A stretch of 64,000 nucleotides of DNA from Saksenaea vasiformis B4078 (Eukaryota; Mucoromycota; Mucoromycetes; Mucorales; Saksenaeaceae): NCBI GenBank assembly GCA_000697055.1, contig JNDT01002264.1, positions 168,054-232,053 on the forward strand, in the 5' to 3' direction. Numbering within the stretch: the stretch's first letter is position 1; every line of letters begins with the position of its first letter. The position numbers and the translations under genes were made by a program. Positions 35,172 to 47,725 of this stretch are shown in pieces. The notes under the pieces are model-generated. The model saw nothing but the letters and a program-made list of their open reading frames with translations. It was not told the DNA's origin and did not search any database.

Positions 35172-37510
35172 ATGGCTGCTCCGGACAAGGTCACTTCGGC
35201 TTCTGCACAAGAGAGAATTAAGCGAGTCTTTGAGGACAAGGATTGGAAATTCTACTGTGCCATTGCAGCCGGCCTCGTGCTTGCTGGTGCTGGTGCGTAT
35301 TATCTCACGTCCACGCCAACCAAGACGAAGAAGCGCGAAGTGCAGAAGAAGCCAGAGGAGAAGAAGCAATCAGAAGCACCTGGTAAAATAAAAAAACGTG
35401 GCGTTTTTTTTTTGTATTATTGCTCATGCTTTTTGACAGCTTCCAAGAAGTCTGCCGAGACGACGACTACCCCTTTGGATTATGAGGCCATGACGGACGA
35501 GGCCATTTTGGCTCTTACTGAGGAGGTAGTACTTTAGTGTCATACAGCTCTTCTGACGATCTTGCTAACTTTGTTGTACAAGCAACGTGGTGATGCCGCT
35601 CAGACTCTCAAGGGCAAAGGAAATAGCCAGTTCAGCAGCCGAAAGTACGAAGAGGCTGTTGAATTGTACACGCAGGCTATTCGTTTCAAGAAGGATCCTA
35701 TCTTTTTCTCGAACCGTGCCGCTTGTTTCGCCAATCTTGGCCAGAACGAAAGAGTCATTGAAGATTGTAACGAGGCATTGAAATTGGATCCCGTCTACGT
35801 CAAGGCATTGAACCGTCGTGCTCAGGCTTTGGAGAAGAAGGGTCAGCTGTCTGAGTCGCTTTACGGTAAGAATGATCGTTGTGGGAAAAAAAAAAAACTG
35901 ACGTAGCGTAGATTTCACCTGTGTCTGTATTCTTGATGGCTTCAAGAACGAAGCTGCCGCCAAGTCAATGGAAAGACTGCTTAAGCAAGTTTCCGAAACC
36001 AAGGCAAAGGATACCATGAAGGTAAAAAAGTAACTCGTCAGCGACGTCTCTCTTGATGCTTACGAAAAGGGGATCCGTAGTCAAAGAAACCTCATCTTCC
36101 CTCGCCTACATTCGTCACCGCTTACTTGGACTCTTTCCGCCCAGGTATGTCTATCTACTTACTTGATCCTGCTGTTTTTACTTACTTACTCACTCACTTA
36201 ATAAACCCAACAGTAACCACGGAATTGCCGGCAATTACTGACGAAGAGACTGGTGATGTGTACTTTGCCAAAGCATCTCGTGCTGTGGCCGAGAAGGACT
36301 ATGAGGCAGCTGTTGACGCATGTGAACGTGCTGTTGCCTTGGGTTGTTCCCGTGCATACCAAGCATTGGCTCTCAATTTGATGGGTACCTTTGTTTTCCT
36401 GAAGGGTAACACCAAGGATGCCTTGGACTACTTCAACAAGGCCATTGAGGCAGACCCCAAGTTTGTGCAAAGTTATATCAAGCGCTCTAGCATTTTCATG
36501 GAGCAAGGTAATCATATTACAATGCAGATGAACTATGATGTTGGGTTTTTTTTTTTTGGCTGATGGGTGGTATGTGTGTTAAGGTGATGTTCCCTCTACG
36601 TTCAAGCAATTCGAAGAAGCAATTACTATCAACCCCAGTGATCCCGACATTTACTACCACAGGTAAAAAAAAAAAAGAAAAGAAAAGCAGCTCATAGTAA
36701 TTTAAAACACGTTACTAATGCCTTTATTTCAGAGGTCAAGGTGTGTTTGTGCTCTACGCGCGATTTGATGATCATGATGATGATGATGATAACTAACCCT
36801 AATGACAGTGAATTATATCAGTGGAAACTACGATGCTGCTGCAAAGGATTACAGCGAAAGCATCAAATTAGATGACTCTTTTGTCTATGCCCACATTCAG
36901 CTTGGTGTTGTGCAGTACAAGCTTGGATCCATCTCCTCTTCCATGACGACGTTCAACAACACCTTGAAGAAATTCCCCAACTCTGCAGATGTGCACAACT
37001 ACTACGGAGAACTTTTGGCCGACCAACAAAAGTTGCCAGAAGCAATCGATATGTTTAGCAAAGCAGTGGCAATGGACCCTAAGAACCCCTTGCCCTACAT
37101 TAACAAGGCAATGTTGATGTACCAAGTCATGGGTGACATCAACGAAGCCACAGACTTGTGCAAAGCAGCCTTGGAAGGTAAAAGAGGAAAAACAGTTTCG
37201 TCTGATGGCTAAGTTGTTTATACTATTATCTAGCCGACCCTGCATGCGACGCTGCTGTTGCATCGTTGGCACAGATTTTACTTGAGCAAGGCAAGCCTGA
37301 AGAGGCACTCAAGTACTATGAATTAGCTATTGAATTAGCAAGAACCGAGGCTGAGCTTGAGCATGCGATCTCGTATGTTGAAGCCACAAAGACTCAGATT
37401 AGGTAACGCAGTGGGATATCGATCGTGCGAAAAAACTGAATTCCTGCTTTAGATTTGCGAAAGATTACCCCGAAGCTGCCGCAAAATTGAAGGCATCAAG
37501 AGGACAATAA
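35172..37510 (+). CDS. TOM70: Mitochondrial import receptor Tom70
   Basis: Predicted 583-aa outer-membrane receptor that accepts chaperone-bound preproteins, especially carriers. Eleven exons: 35172-35392, 35440-35525, 35583-35875, 35911-36021, 36081-36144, 36214-36507, 36584-36662, 36733-36740 (8 nt), 36809-37177, 37234-37402, 37453-37510. A single N-terminal transmembrane helix (residues about 27-46, [19 protein letters not shown]) precedes a Lys/Glu-rich linker. A first TPR block (about 100-200, with [20 protein letters not shown]) forms the Hsp70/Hsp90 clamp, and a long C-terminal TPR array (about 270-583) forms the preprotein pocket. Length and topology match the family. The 8-nt exon encodes part of the RGQV segment and is required to keep the frame. 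Confidence 0.95.
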
Positions 37511-38902
37511 TAACAGAATTTCAAAATGAACAAATCTTGTACAACGAGTAGAATAAAAAGCGGATTTCAATGACACGATGATGATGATGATGATGGTGGT
37601 GGAGATCGACTTATGGTAGCATGCGAACAATTTTCCCCTTGAAAAGCAGGACGTGCATCTCTGTCTCTCTCTGTCACATACTCTCTCTCTGTATGTTGAA
37701 AGTGTCAGAACGACAACATTGTTACCATGTCGATCCCTTCTTTCACTGACGTTTAAAAAACGTATGAGATAATGGCTGGGTTACACGGCGTCATGCGATC
37801 GTTGCTGCTCTGTCAATGGAAACATCTTATTTGGACGAGCTGCATCTCAGACAAAAATGGATAGTGGTACAAGCTCATCCGTTACCAGGCATGAGGTTTC
37901 CAATCACTGTGACTGGAATAGGAAGAAGAAGAAGAGGAGGAGATCTAGGCGTTTCCATGGAGCATTGTCAAGCAAGGGTCATGTGCAAAGCTTGTTTTCA
38001 GTGGATAACGTTGCTGTGATCTGTTTGACATGATTGGTATGCATCAGCAATGTAACCTATCGCCTAGAAAGTTCCCGGGAGGAATCACTCTATCAGAATG
38101 ATGTTGTATATGGGCACAAAGTGAAAGCGGCCATAGAGTAAACCTTAAGTCCAGCTGATCGTCAGTTTTTGCGCTATCCTGTCCATTTGCTCTAAACCAA
38201 GAACGAGAGAACGCCATGCAAAATGACAATTTAGTTTATTATTATTATCATCATCTGAAACGGGAGGACCTGCCCTTCTTTTCTTTTCTCGTACAAGGCC
38301 GCTTTATGCTAATCTTCCGATAATTTTCTGTAGGATGGAAATCTTGGCATCAAGCTCACAGGCACACTACTTTTCTAAACCAAGGTAAGACAGGAACATT
38401 TTGCTTGCGAAACCTTCACATTGACATGGGGTCCGTACATTATCATCAATACGAGATGTGACAGATGGAAACATTCATTATCATCTGAGCGTGTAAAACT
38501 TCCGAACAGGTTTTCTACCATTCTTGATAATCAGGCAAATACGTGTGCAAATCGTAGTTATGTTACCATCTTTTTTAAAATAAGACGAAAACATACTCTA
38601 TGAATCATTTTGTGAAACGAACAGTGCAGATGATGATGCAGGCAAGGAATGATGAGGCTCTTTGAGGTCAACCTATTGCTGGCAATGCTCACTCTTCCCC
38701 CCCCCCTCTATTTAGCATTTCGGCTGACTCTGTACGTCTTATAGGCTGGCATGATCAGGCGCATTTTGCAGACGTAACAATGAAAGGAAAGTTTCTCTGT
38801 ATGGTTCGTAACCCTTTGATCCTTTACACAGATAACTTTTTTTAAGCGTCACTTGATCACTTGATCATAAACAACGGCTGTTGTTCTTTTATCGGCTGAT
38901 GA

Positions 38903-38936
<34 letters not shown>

Positions 38937-39803
38937 GGTGTTGTCCAGAAATTGAAGAAGTAACCGAAGCAAATTTTGACTTTGCAAATGCAACCAAAGC
39001 CAAGATTTATCACACATGTATGAATGACCATAGAAGCATTTTTTTTAAAAAAAAAGATGAAAACAGAAGATAGCGTACATACTATCTCTGATGTACAGAG
39101 GCTAATGTGAACGGCGCTTTCCTACTGTTGGCAGTATATTGTCAAGCCCAAGAGTCGCAAGCGTACATGCATGACGCAGTTCATTCTTTTGTAGAAGCTT
39201 CTGGAATAACAAATGCAGCTGCTTTATCGCATAGCAAAGGATTGTCATGATTAATTTACTTTTCTCAAGATACTAAAGAGATCTTGAACGTTGTATGGTC
39301 TTTCAGATAGAGATGATTTTGTAACCTATGAGCTAAAGGCACCGCAAGACAATAAAGCATCTCTGCAATAATTGATTGTTCTGCCAGATTCTCGTGATAC
39401 ACTCTCATTGTTCAGTTTGACGCCACGAAATCAACAACAGTATGCACTGATAATTCAAAAAAAAATTCCGTTATTGGGGTGAAAAGAGCCAGGCAGGTGC
39501 GGGTACAGTTGACATTGCGATTCCCAAAGGTCCACATCGCTAGAAGCGCGGACGTCTCTTTACACATCTGTCCCAGCCAGGACTTTAACATACAGCTAAA
39601 ACACGGAAGCCCACTGCAGGGCACCGTGAGCTGGGACAAGCTCTGTATAAATCGAGATCCCGGGTTGTTATGAAGCGGCGGGCCATTTGGCTGCACGCAC
39701 CGCGCAACAACTGCAATTACGTCATCTTTGTGCGCCCTGCCAAATTTTCGCGACTCTCTTCGCCCCCCTCTCACCACGCCACTTTTTTTTGTAGTCCTTC
39801 GTC
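37511..39803. other. 2.3-kb gene-free region between TOM70 and COQ9
   Basis: No supported gene. It holds GAT/GGT microsatellites near 37577-37600 and 38898-38940. The rightmost part should contain the COQ9 promoter. Confidence 0.4.
38898..38940. repeat. (GAT)n(GGT)n microsatellite
   Basis: Eight GAT-type units pass directly into six to seven GGT units, in the TOM70-COQ9 gap. Confidence 0.9.
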
Positions 39804-41017
39804 ATGGTTGCTTCACGTTTCTTCTCGGCCGCACGTGTGCTGCTGCTGCCATGTGCTCATCATGTATCTCGTCCTTGTTATCAAAAGACATTGACTTTGG
39901 GAATGACGCGCCACTATGTTACAAATACGTCTAGCTCGGCTGCAGCGCCTCCTTCTTCTCCGCCGCCTCTATCAGCACAGACGTAAGTTGCATAAAGCAA
40001 GGAGGGGGGGGGGGGAGGAATCTTTTTCAGCGCGTAGAACAAGCATAGACCGACCGTGTTTCTATATTTACAGTGATAAGCCTTCTTCACCTGTGCATGA
40101 CATGCTCAAGGCCACCTTGCCTTTTGTGAATGCGCATGGTTGGTCCATGGACAGTTTAATGTTGGGCGCCAAGTCGCTTGGTTTTCCTTCGGTTGCACAC
40201 GGTTTAATGGCCGATGGAGAATCGGGTCTTGTGGATGAATTTTTAAAAGATTATCGACAACAATTTATTGCATTGATCAAAGAAAAAGAAGCCTCAGGTC
40301 AATTGGAAGGGTAAGGTCGGAGTCATGCGTTGTTCGTTCTGTTCTGACCAAAAAGGGGAGAAATAGACTTTCTGTTAATGACAAAGTGCGTCTATTTACG
40401 GCGATGCGTATTGAGATGATGCAACCTTATATCAAGCGATGGCCTGATGCGTTGGCGGTAATGAGTCGTCCGTCCAATATGCCGATGTCATTCAAACATC
40501 TGCATGATATTGTTGATGATATATGGTATTACGCTGGTGACCGGAGCCCCGATGTAAGAATGAAGAGGGTTTGTGTATGTCGATGTTTATATATATATAT
40601 ATTGCTTTTAGATGAACTGGTATACCAAGCGTGGTTCTTTGGCAGCTATTTATTCTGCCACGGAGTTATTCATGACGCAGGATGTTTCCCCTAACTATGC
40701 TGAAACGTACCGTTTTTTGGCTAGACGACTTGATCAAGCGGCTTGGATTGATGCCAGTGCTCGTCAGGTGAGTGAGAAAGAGAGAGAGAAGGGAGTGATG
40801 TCCGGAATTTTAGCTGAAAGTCTAATCATTTTTTTCCTTATAGTTATGCACGATGTTGTCGTTTGGAGCAAGAAGTTTTGTTGGTGCTCTTTCTACAGTA
40901 AGTTGCAATTTTCTTTCATGCCGAAGGGGAGGGGGGGGAGGAAGGGAAGGGAAACAGGCAAGTTGATCTTTATTCTTTCTTCCTTTTACTTTATAGCGTG
41001 GCAACCGTGTGATTTAA
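39804..41017 (+). CDS. COQ9: Ubiquinone biosynthesis protein Coq9
   Basis: Predicted 277-aa lipid-binding accessory protein that presents intermediates to Coq7 in coenzyme Q synthesis at the mitochondrial inner membrane. Six exons: 39804-39982, 40074-40310, 40367-40553, 40612-40767, 40844-40897, 40997-41017. The first 60 residues are Arg/Ser/Ala-rich without acidic residues until late, as in mitochondrial presequences. Family-specific segments follow: LPFVNAHGWSMDSLMLGAK, YIKRWPDALAVMS, DIVDDIWYYAGDRSPDMNWY and TKRGSLAAIYSATELFMTQD. The final coding exon is only 21 nt (RGNRVI plus stop). It neighbours another mitochondrial gene, TOM70, on the same strand 2.3 kb away. Confidence 0.93.
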
Positions 41018-41326
41018 ACAACCTGGTGTTTTTTTGTACTCGTATCCCATTTATTCATTCAATTTTCATGTGCTTCAAAAACAACTCACCACCACACCCC
41101 CAACTCCTAATAATATAAATTACAATTTTATTTGGTATTGGTTGAGATTGTATTGTGTTTATGTACATATGGAGAGAAAGAAAGAAAGTATGAAAGAGAG
41201 AGAAAGAGAGAAAGAAAAAGGAAGAGAAAGATGCATTCAATGGTGTGAAAACTCCCAACCTTCCTCCCAAAAAAAAAGAAAAAGAGAAGAAGGGACGTGC
41301 GGGAAAATATAAAATGAAATATATAA
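41018..41326. other. Convergent interval between COQ9 and the PAS gene
   Basis: Purine-rich on the plus strand (GAAAGA runs at 41171-41230). It probably contains the two 3' UTRs. No gene supported. Confidence 0.45.
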
Positions 41327-42394
41327 TTAGACGATGGTGTCGCAGGCGTGCTTGATTGTTTTTGCGATTAACCATGCTGAGCCATTGTCGAAGAATTTGT
41401 TTAGTAAGGTACGAGTTTTTCCCGATTCAACCAAACCCGTCCATTCCACGAGACCGCAAAACTGATCAATTTCTGGTCGTGCTTTGGCGCCTTGGATGAC
41501 GGAGCGTAAAACGGTTGCGGCGGAGGCGGGGGATGTGAGGGATTCCAGCCATTGGCTGGGCTTTTTAATCCATTCATGGTCATGGTCAAACATGTTCCAG
41601 GTGTATGCCAATGACTGTATAAGGATCACCAGACTGGTTGCCAGGATATTGGCAAGGGCCAATTTGCCATATTCTAATGCGTTCCAAAATTGCTGACTGA
41701 ACTGCGCCAGCGTGGTGGAGAAGCCTGACGAGGGTTGTGAGAGCACCTGGAGGAGGCGGGGGTTTTCTTCATCTTCTTGCTCTTCCGGATCAGGTGCGGA
41801 GGGTCTGATGATACACAGCATCTCACTGTTCAGCGTGACAGCCATTATCTGGTACCAATCAAAGGCATCCTCACCGGCCGAGGCAAAGAGCTGGCAGCGG
41901 ACCTTGAATGATGCCCCGCCTTGAGCGGTAGCTTGACTCAGACCGGCGCACAAATGTTGCACATCATCGGGATGGACGAATCGCATGATCGGTACACCCG
42001 TCCATGACGTCGGTGGTGCCGTCAAAGCATCAGCACAAAAAAAGGAATCGATTGTACCGTACGTTGTAAGACGCGCGATGGCCAGTTCACCAAGTACTTT
42101 GCCTGTTTCATACAGTTGGCCTAGTAAGGTTGCATCTGAACAAACGATGGTGCCGTCATCAGGATGAGCACAGACGCATAACATCAATTTTTCGTGGGTT
42201 TGTCGATGGACTGTTGTAACAAAAGTCGAAGTAATGGCTTGTTCTGGGTCCAATACATTATAAAGAGGTTGATTTGTCGGATCATAACCAAGTAAACGTA
42301 TCATTTCAGGAGTGGCGGAAATGACCTGCGTATCCTTAACATCAAGATAGGCCATCGAACGTAAGGGACATGTCGATAATGTGTGAGATGCCAT
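41327..42394 (-). CDS. PAS-domain protein with one membrane segment
   Basis: Predicted 355-aa single-exon protein. Two PAS-like folds are visible. The first (about residues 10-105) contains ATPEMIRLLGYDP and VCAHPDDGTIV. The second (about 115-200) contains GVPIMRFVHPDDVQHLCAG, a typical PAS entry, and DWYQIMAVTLN. An acidic linker follows (PEEQEDEEN), then a hydrophobic stretch LALANILATSLVILIQSLAY (about 255-275), and a C-terminal region without known domain. PAS domains sense light, redox or ligands or mediate dimerisation. No output domain (kinase, GATA finger, HLH) is present, so it may act by protein contacts at a membrane. No Cys-containing LOV photoreceptor motif was seen. The first ATG of the frame is used. 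Confidence 0.8.
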   Translation of the reverse strand: MASHTLSTCPLRSMAYLDVKDTQVISATPEMIRLLGYDPTNQPLYNVLDPEQAITSTFVTTVHRQTHEKLMLCVCAHPDDGTIVCSDATLLGQLYETGKVLGELAIARLTTYGTIDSFFCADALTAPPTSWTGVPIMRFVHPDDVQHLCAGLSQATAQGGASFKVRCQLFASAGEDAFDWYQIMAVTLNSEMLCIIRPSAPDPEEQEDEENPRLLQVLSQPSSGFSTTLAQFSQQFWNALEYGKLALANILATSLVILIQSLAYTWNMFDHDHEWIKKPSQWLESLTSPASAATVLRSVIQGAKARPEIDQFCGLVEWTGLVESGKTRTLLNKFFDNGSAWLIAKTIKHACDTIV

Positions 42395-42478
42395 AATGAA
42401 ATGGTTGGAGAGAAAGGGTAAAAAAAAAAAAAAGAAAAAAAAGGAAAGGGGGGATTGGGTCAGTGTATAAGAGAAATA

Positions 42479-42511
42479 GATATATATGTATTTATATATA
42501 TATATAATGCG

Positions 42512-42556
<45 letters not shown>
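42479..42556. repeat. (TA)n/(TG)n microsatellite
   Basis: Alternating TA tracts grade into about twelve TG units between the PAS gene promoter and the 3' end of the RRM gene. Confidence 0.95.
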
Positions 42557-42771
42557 CGGAGGAATATCATAAAAAGGTTTGCTTATTTTTTTTTTTTAGT
42601 GGGGTTGGGGGGACATGGGGGGTTTAGTGGGGAGAGGAGGAGAGAGGGTTTAGCCCACTGACTCTTATTTCACCCCCCCAGTCCTGACATAATCATATGC
42701 ATTACTGGGTTACGCCAAACACTTTTAATAGAGAGATAGAGAGACATACATAACATTGTTTTTTTTTTTGG

Positions 42772-44514
42772 TTACTCTTCTTCTTCTTCTTCTTCATCTT
42801 TTGTTGTTACTTCTTGATCTGTCTGTGTTTTGACTAAACAATAAGACAAGCATCGGGGTTTGAGAAATTCATCATTTTTTGCATGTGAGAATGTCTTACC
42901 TGGTTTGGGCCCATTCATTTTAGGGCGTCGCGTCATGGAAGTCGGTATCGATTGTTGCGGCAACGGCGGTGGATAGATGTAGTACATGGAGGTATAGTAA
43001 GGATTGTCATAATAGGCAGGCACTTGGTCACGGGGCGGAGAATATACAGGCATGGGGTAATATGGGTACACAGGATACTCTTTTTTCCCCCATTTGAGTA
43101 ACGTAATAAAATAAGTTTAACTATCCTACAGCTTTTTTTTCTTCTTTACCTTGAAATTTGTTACGGTGTACCATGTCATTGATAGGCTAATAAATAAATA
43201 AATGTTTAATGGCGTTAGAAGAACACCCCAGAGGTTTATTTACCGTAAATGGAATATAAGGTGTGGTGGATTCGTGGTAGATCGATGATGGTTCACGCGA
43301 TGTGGACCCAATCGGCTGTGACTGATAATAATACCGACCATCACCAGTTTTTGCCGTTGTCTTGTCCTCCTTACCATCAGACAACACGAGGTACTGATAG
43401 ATTGAGGCAGGAAATCCCATGCCCGGTGGATGGGGACGTTCCATAAATGGAGCACGCGGTGGGCGGTGACCGATCAGATCGTGGTATTCTCGGTACGCGA
43501 CGCGAATGTGCCGACCCATCCACAATGTTCCGTTCTAAAAGAAATCAATGGGTATGAGTTCACACACACATACACGTTCACAGATTTCATTCCCGCTTTG
43601 CTTGCCTCTTCTTGAATGGCTGTTTTGGCTTCATGTGCATTTGTATATTTAATAAAGGCAAAGACACGTTTACGTCCAGCGGCATTTGTTTTGCAATGAA
43701 GACGGATCGAAATAATTTTACCATACATTCCAAATCGAGAGCAAACAATATCTTCTGTCAATGTATCCGGAAGATTTCCCACAAAAATGCTTGTATGATC
43801 CGTTTGAAACAAAGTGGGATCTGGTACACGAAGATCCAGGTTGGATGCCCATTCCACCGTCCAACAATGACTCATGCAATGGGATGATCGAAGTGTCAAA
43901 AAAGCTTTGATGGCGTCATCTCGATAACGAAACTTGACAAATGCACAAGGGTTGGGACCTGTGGATCTTGGGAAGGTGATGTCTTCGATTTCACCAAAAG
44001 TAGCCAATTCAGCATGAATGTCCTATGTTTTTTTATTTTTTGTTAAACACATACCATACCATACAGTACAATTTCTCTTTTTTTTTTTTTTTACCTGTTC
44101 AGTTAGTTTGCCTTCTAATGAAGCAAGACAAAGTGTACGATTTACACGTGCAGGTTCACAACGAATGTTCCGTCCATCCAAAATAGTTCCTGGGGCTTCT
44201 TTAAGAGCTTTCTTGGCATCGGTTGTTCTTTCATACTGAACAAAGGCATAAGGTCTTCCTAACCAATCCTTCAAAACCTTGACGTTAAGCAAAAGACCCC
44301 ATTGGGCGAAATGATTTGACACCGAAACATTCAGTTCTTCATCGTTTTTCTCTTTTGTCAAACTAAAAAGGGAATTTTTTTTAAGTGTGTGTGTGTGTGT
44401 GTGTTTTTTTATTTTTCTTTTTTTTTTTATGTTTCCGATTAAAACCTTGCGACAAAGATACAAGCAGCGGGATTACCACGTTTATCGACATCGGAATCTT
44501 TGTTTATGGATCAG

Positions 44515-44555
<41 letters not shown>

Positions 44556-44718
44556 TGATGATTGATCTTATTTTACCATGATCATCAGTTGATGCTGCCG
44601 AAGAAGTATAACTGCAGGAGTGACGTCTAGACCATAGTCGAACAACTGTAGGAGAAACACAACTACTTTGCGAATCACTGGAATCCTTTATGTAATGGTT
44701 ATCCGACACACTGCTCAT
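42772..44718 (-). CDS. RNA-binding protein with three RRM domains
   Basis: Predicted 482-aa protein. Eight exons on the minus strand: 44718-44577, 44497-44446, 44362-44095, 44022-43606, 43534-43244, 43186-43150, 43079-42900, 42833-42772. RRM1 begins at ACIFVASL and has RPYAFVQYE as RNP1. RRM2 spans IRCEPARVNRTLCLASL to PCAFVKFRY. RRM3 has SIFVGNLP as RNP2 and RVFAFIKY as RNP1, ending at NGTLWMGRHIRVAYRE. The C-terminus is rich in Pro, Tyr and Ser, with a poly-Glu end, typical of low-complexity RNP proteins. It probably acts in mRNA binding or decay; no ortholog is assigned. The intron at 43535-43605 uses a GC donor (GAG|GCAAGC). The gene is divergent from the SAS4-like gene across a 435-bp promoter region. 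Confidence 0.87.
44517..44545 (-). repeat. (AT)n tract inside an RRM-gene intron
   Basis: About fourteen AT units lie within intron 1 of the RRM protein gene. Confidence 0.9.
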
Positions 44719-45153
44719 CGTTCGTTCTTTATGTTTAAAAAAGAATAGAAAAGAAGAGAGAAAGAATAAATTATGTGTTCCTTCGCTTTTTTGCATACAT
44801 CATTTTTTATGTTCGGAAAAAAAAAAAGAAACAATGATCTAGAAGTGACATCGTTTGCGTGCCTGAAAGACTTCAAAACTTTCTGACAAATTTTATACAT
44901 TTAACATAACATGTATATTATTATACAAATCATGATTTCATATTTGTAAAAAAAAAAAAAAAAAAAAAGAAAAATAAAAAAAAGATACTTAACTTCTCTT
45001 TTTCTTTTTTTTTTTTTACAAAGAGAGAGAGAGAGAGAGGCAGACAGACAGAAGATGGCGTTTCTGTTTCAGAAAAAAGGGAAGTGATGTCTGTGTGGCT
45101 TAGCTACCCTTTCGCTTTCTGATGGTTTCCTTTTTCTTCATGTTATCCCCACC
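44719..45153. promoter_or_regulatory. Bidirectional promoter region between RRM and SAS4-like genes
   Basis: A 435-bp interval separates two divergent start codons. It contains a long A-run and a GA microsatellite at about 45022-45038. The short distance implies shared regulatory DNA, which is inference. Confidence 0.45.
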
Positions 45154-46167
45154 ATGCCTCATCAACCAAAAGCTCGTTCTCATGCCGGTCATAAACGCGC
45201 TTTACCTGCACGTCATAGTTTCTTAACGGATGCTGTTCAAGCCGTTCTCGAAAACCAGACAAGTAATGCCTGTTCTTATTTTCCCAGACCTGTGCCTTGA
45301 CTGATGATGACAAACCATCAGAGCATGATTTGCCACAGATCACTAATCAAAGTATCATCCATCTCATCAAGTCGGACACCATCCCAAAAGAATACACTCT
45401 ACAACCCCGTTGCGAGTCACACACTGATAAACCAGACCAGAAACAACAAGAACAACAACTGCTGACCCCTCAGTTTGTACTCCTTCCCGTCAGACCTGCC
45501 ATTCACCCCGACAAGGTTACCTGAACCCCCCTCCTCTCTGTATCTTTGTCGCAACTTAAAAATCATTGTATAGACAATGCCCGAACCTATTTCCGAAGAA
45601 TATTATCTTAAACGCCATCGAAAGCATGAAATGGAAGAAAAAAAACAAAAGAATCGCGAAAAGGAACGGCTACAGCATGAACTCTATCAACAACAACAGA
45701 TGGTCGATCGAATTCGTAGTTTGGATAAAAGCACATTGCTATCCATCATTTCATCCTTACGCCATCGTGAAGAAGGTGAACATAATGAAGAAGAAGGTGG
45801 TGATCATGTAGAAGAGGAAGAACAAGAAGGACAGCTCGATGTCGACGCTGTGCACAGGCAACTCTTGCAGGATGCTGAAGAGACCTTACGACGTTATGAG
45901 ATGCTAGGTTTTGGTCGGCGACTTAAAAAGAAGCCTGAAGAATCGACAAAGACACATAGCATCGAATCATCATCCACCATCTCCACCACCACCACCACCA
46001 CCACCACAACTACCATCACATCATCAACATCAACAAGAGGTGCCCGAAGAAGTTCACGTAACGTTATGGCCTTTGGCTACAAGCTTCCTGCAATGAAACA
46101 AATCGAATTCAAATTACCAAAAGAGCTCTTTGGCACATTGATGGATGCTCGCACTTCACGACACTAA
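45154..46167 (+). CDS. SAS4/PEHE-like chromatin (histone acetyltransferase complex) protein
   Basis: Predicted 298-aa protein. Three exons: 45154-45262, 45322-45515, 45574-46167. The first intron was placed at 45263-45321 because only that choice keeps the frame from ATG to the conserved part. The central segment MPEPISEEYYLKRHRKHE with the following EEKKQKNREKERLQHELYQQ resembles the SAS4/PEHE-type motif (xISDExYxxRHxKxExEEK) of scaffold subunits in MYST acetyltransferase complexes. This assignment rests on pattern memory only. Further on are an acidic tract, a Thr-rich microsatellite-encoded run (about residues 245-260) and the C-terminal MAFGYKLPAMKQIEFKLP. Nuclear location is expected. 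It could instead be an unrelated coiled-coil protein. Confidence 0.6.
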
Positions 46168-46280
46168 GATCTCATGAACACTTTACAACCCTCCTTTTTG
46201 GCTTTATGCTGAATTTTTTTGCTTGCATGTCATAGAATATTTTTTGTCTGTGTCTTGTCTCACTTATGGTAAACTTTGTC

Positions 46281-46316
<36 letters not shown>

Positions 46317-47725
46317 GTACACAAATGATCAAGAAAACGCGACAGCGTTGTAGCATGAACCAAGTAGCTATAGCATACATCAAGACAAACACGGAATAAA
46401 AAAATGTGGCACTTTGATAAATCTTATCCGGCCTTTATAGCGGAGGTAACTTTCGGTGATGACATATGTTATGGTAATCATAATCAGCATTGACCCGTTG
46501 GAGTTCCGGACTTGCATCCGTGCTGAACTTCCCGGAAGATCTTTGTATACACTGGCTTAGTCTTTTACCTGTCTACTTAAATACAACAAATGGAGGAAAC
46601 CATCTTCATTCCTGGTTACTGTTATTCTTCAATGCGTCTACCCCTTGGCGCTGCTGCCTCTGCCTGTCATGGCTTAAACAAAAAAAAAAGTAGCATTTTA
46701 CGCCAAAGGCATAGTCCAGTAGAAGAGATGCAACATCAGGACAACTTTCCTTCTCTTCTTTTTTTCTTTTTTTTTTTTTTTGGTCTGAGCAACTTTGAGC
46801 TTGTATCATTAGCTAAGTTCTAGAACTACCATGGTTCCTAGAGTTGATCAAGTACCATGGGCCCTCATTGTACGACAGTAAAGAGTGCAAGTTCGTGTAG
46901 TCGGCCGCTGTACCGGTAGGTTCCAATCTTAATAAGGTATTTTTAGAATATCTCATAAAAAAGTACTTTGGCAAAAAAAAAAAAACAAGACTGAGATACT
47001 AAGGGTGTGCATAAATCAGTAGAGGTTTCAAAATGCTGTTCATCATGGTCGTACAGATTTCTGCATAACAATGGGTTCAAAAGATACAAAGGCAGAGGCA
47101 AGAGGTTTTTACTGAAAGTTATGACTGTATACAATGTTCCTGAAAGCAGGCCGTCTAATTAATGTACTATTGGATTGTTTTTTTTTTTGCCCTAACTTTT
47201 TTATTATTATTACTACATGACGCTAAAAGAAAAAGGAGACCACAGATAGTATGACTAACCCCATCAACCCACACACACACATATGGCGTGCTTAGTTTGT
47301 CTTACAATGTTGGTATGTCTTAAAAAATTATAGCTGAGACAATTTGCTTTCCAACATACCATGAAACATAGGCCACCTGTTTTGGTGGTTCAGTCCAGCA
47401 GCGAAGACTCTAGACCCACGGTGAAGGCTTTAAATAAGCTACCTTTTTTGAAACTCCACATGTGTTAAGAAACATGGCAAATCGCATGGCTCCTATCAGC
47501 TTGGGAAAGCTTAATAAATTTTTTAACAGCGTTCAGTTTCCGAAACAAACATGTTTCCTAAAAATATGCATTTATGGAGAGTCAAAGAAGATTCGACGGA
47601 AATCAGATCGACGTTGTAATTTTGTATTATATTCAAATGTACAGACAAACAAACAGAAAACCAAAACATAGAAAAACATGTACAAAAAATAAAGTGGGTA
47701 GAGGGAGAGATATATACATAATTTT
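46168..47725. other. 1.6-kb gene-free region with a long poly-T run
   Basis: Convergent interval between the SAS4-like gene and the cyclin gene. It includes an uninterrupted T-run of about 29 (46286-46314) and no supported coding sequence. Confidence 0.4.

Noticed and set aside
36772..36794. GAT repeat considered as coding Asp run in TOM70
   Set aside because: It lies in the intron after the 8-nt exon. Translation through it meets stops and breaks the TPR.
42331..42341. GTATCCTTAAC string as another U12 signal
   Set aside because: It is on the antisense strand inside the uninterrupted coding frame of the PAS protein, so it cannot be an intron signal for that gene.
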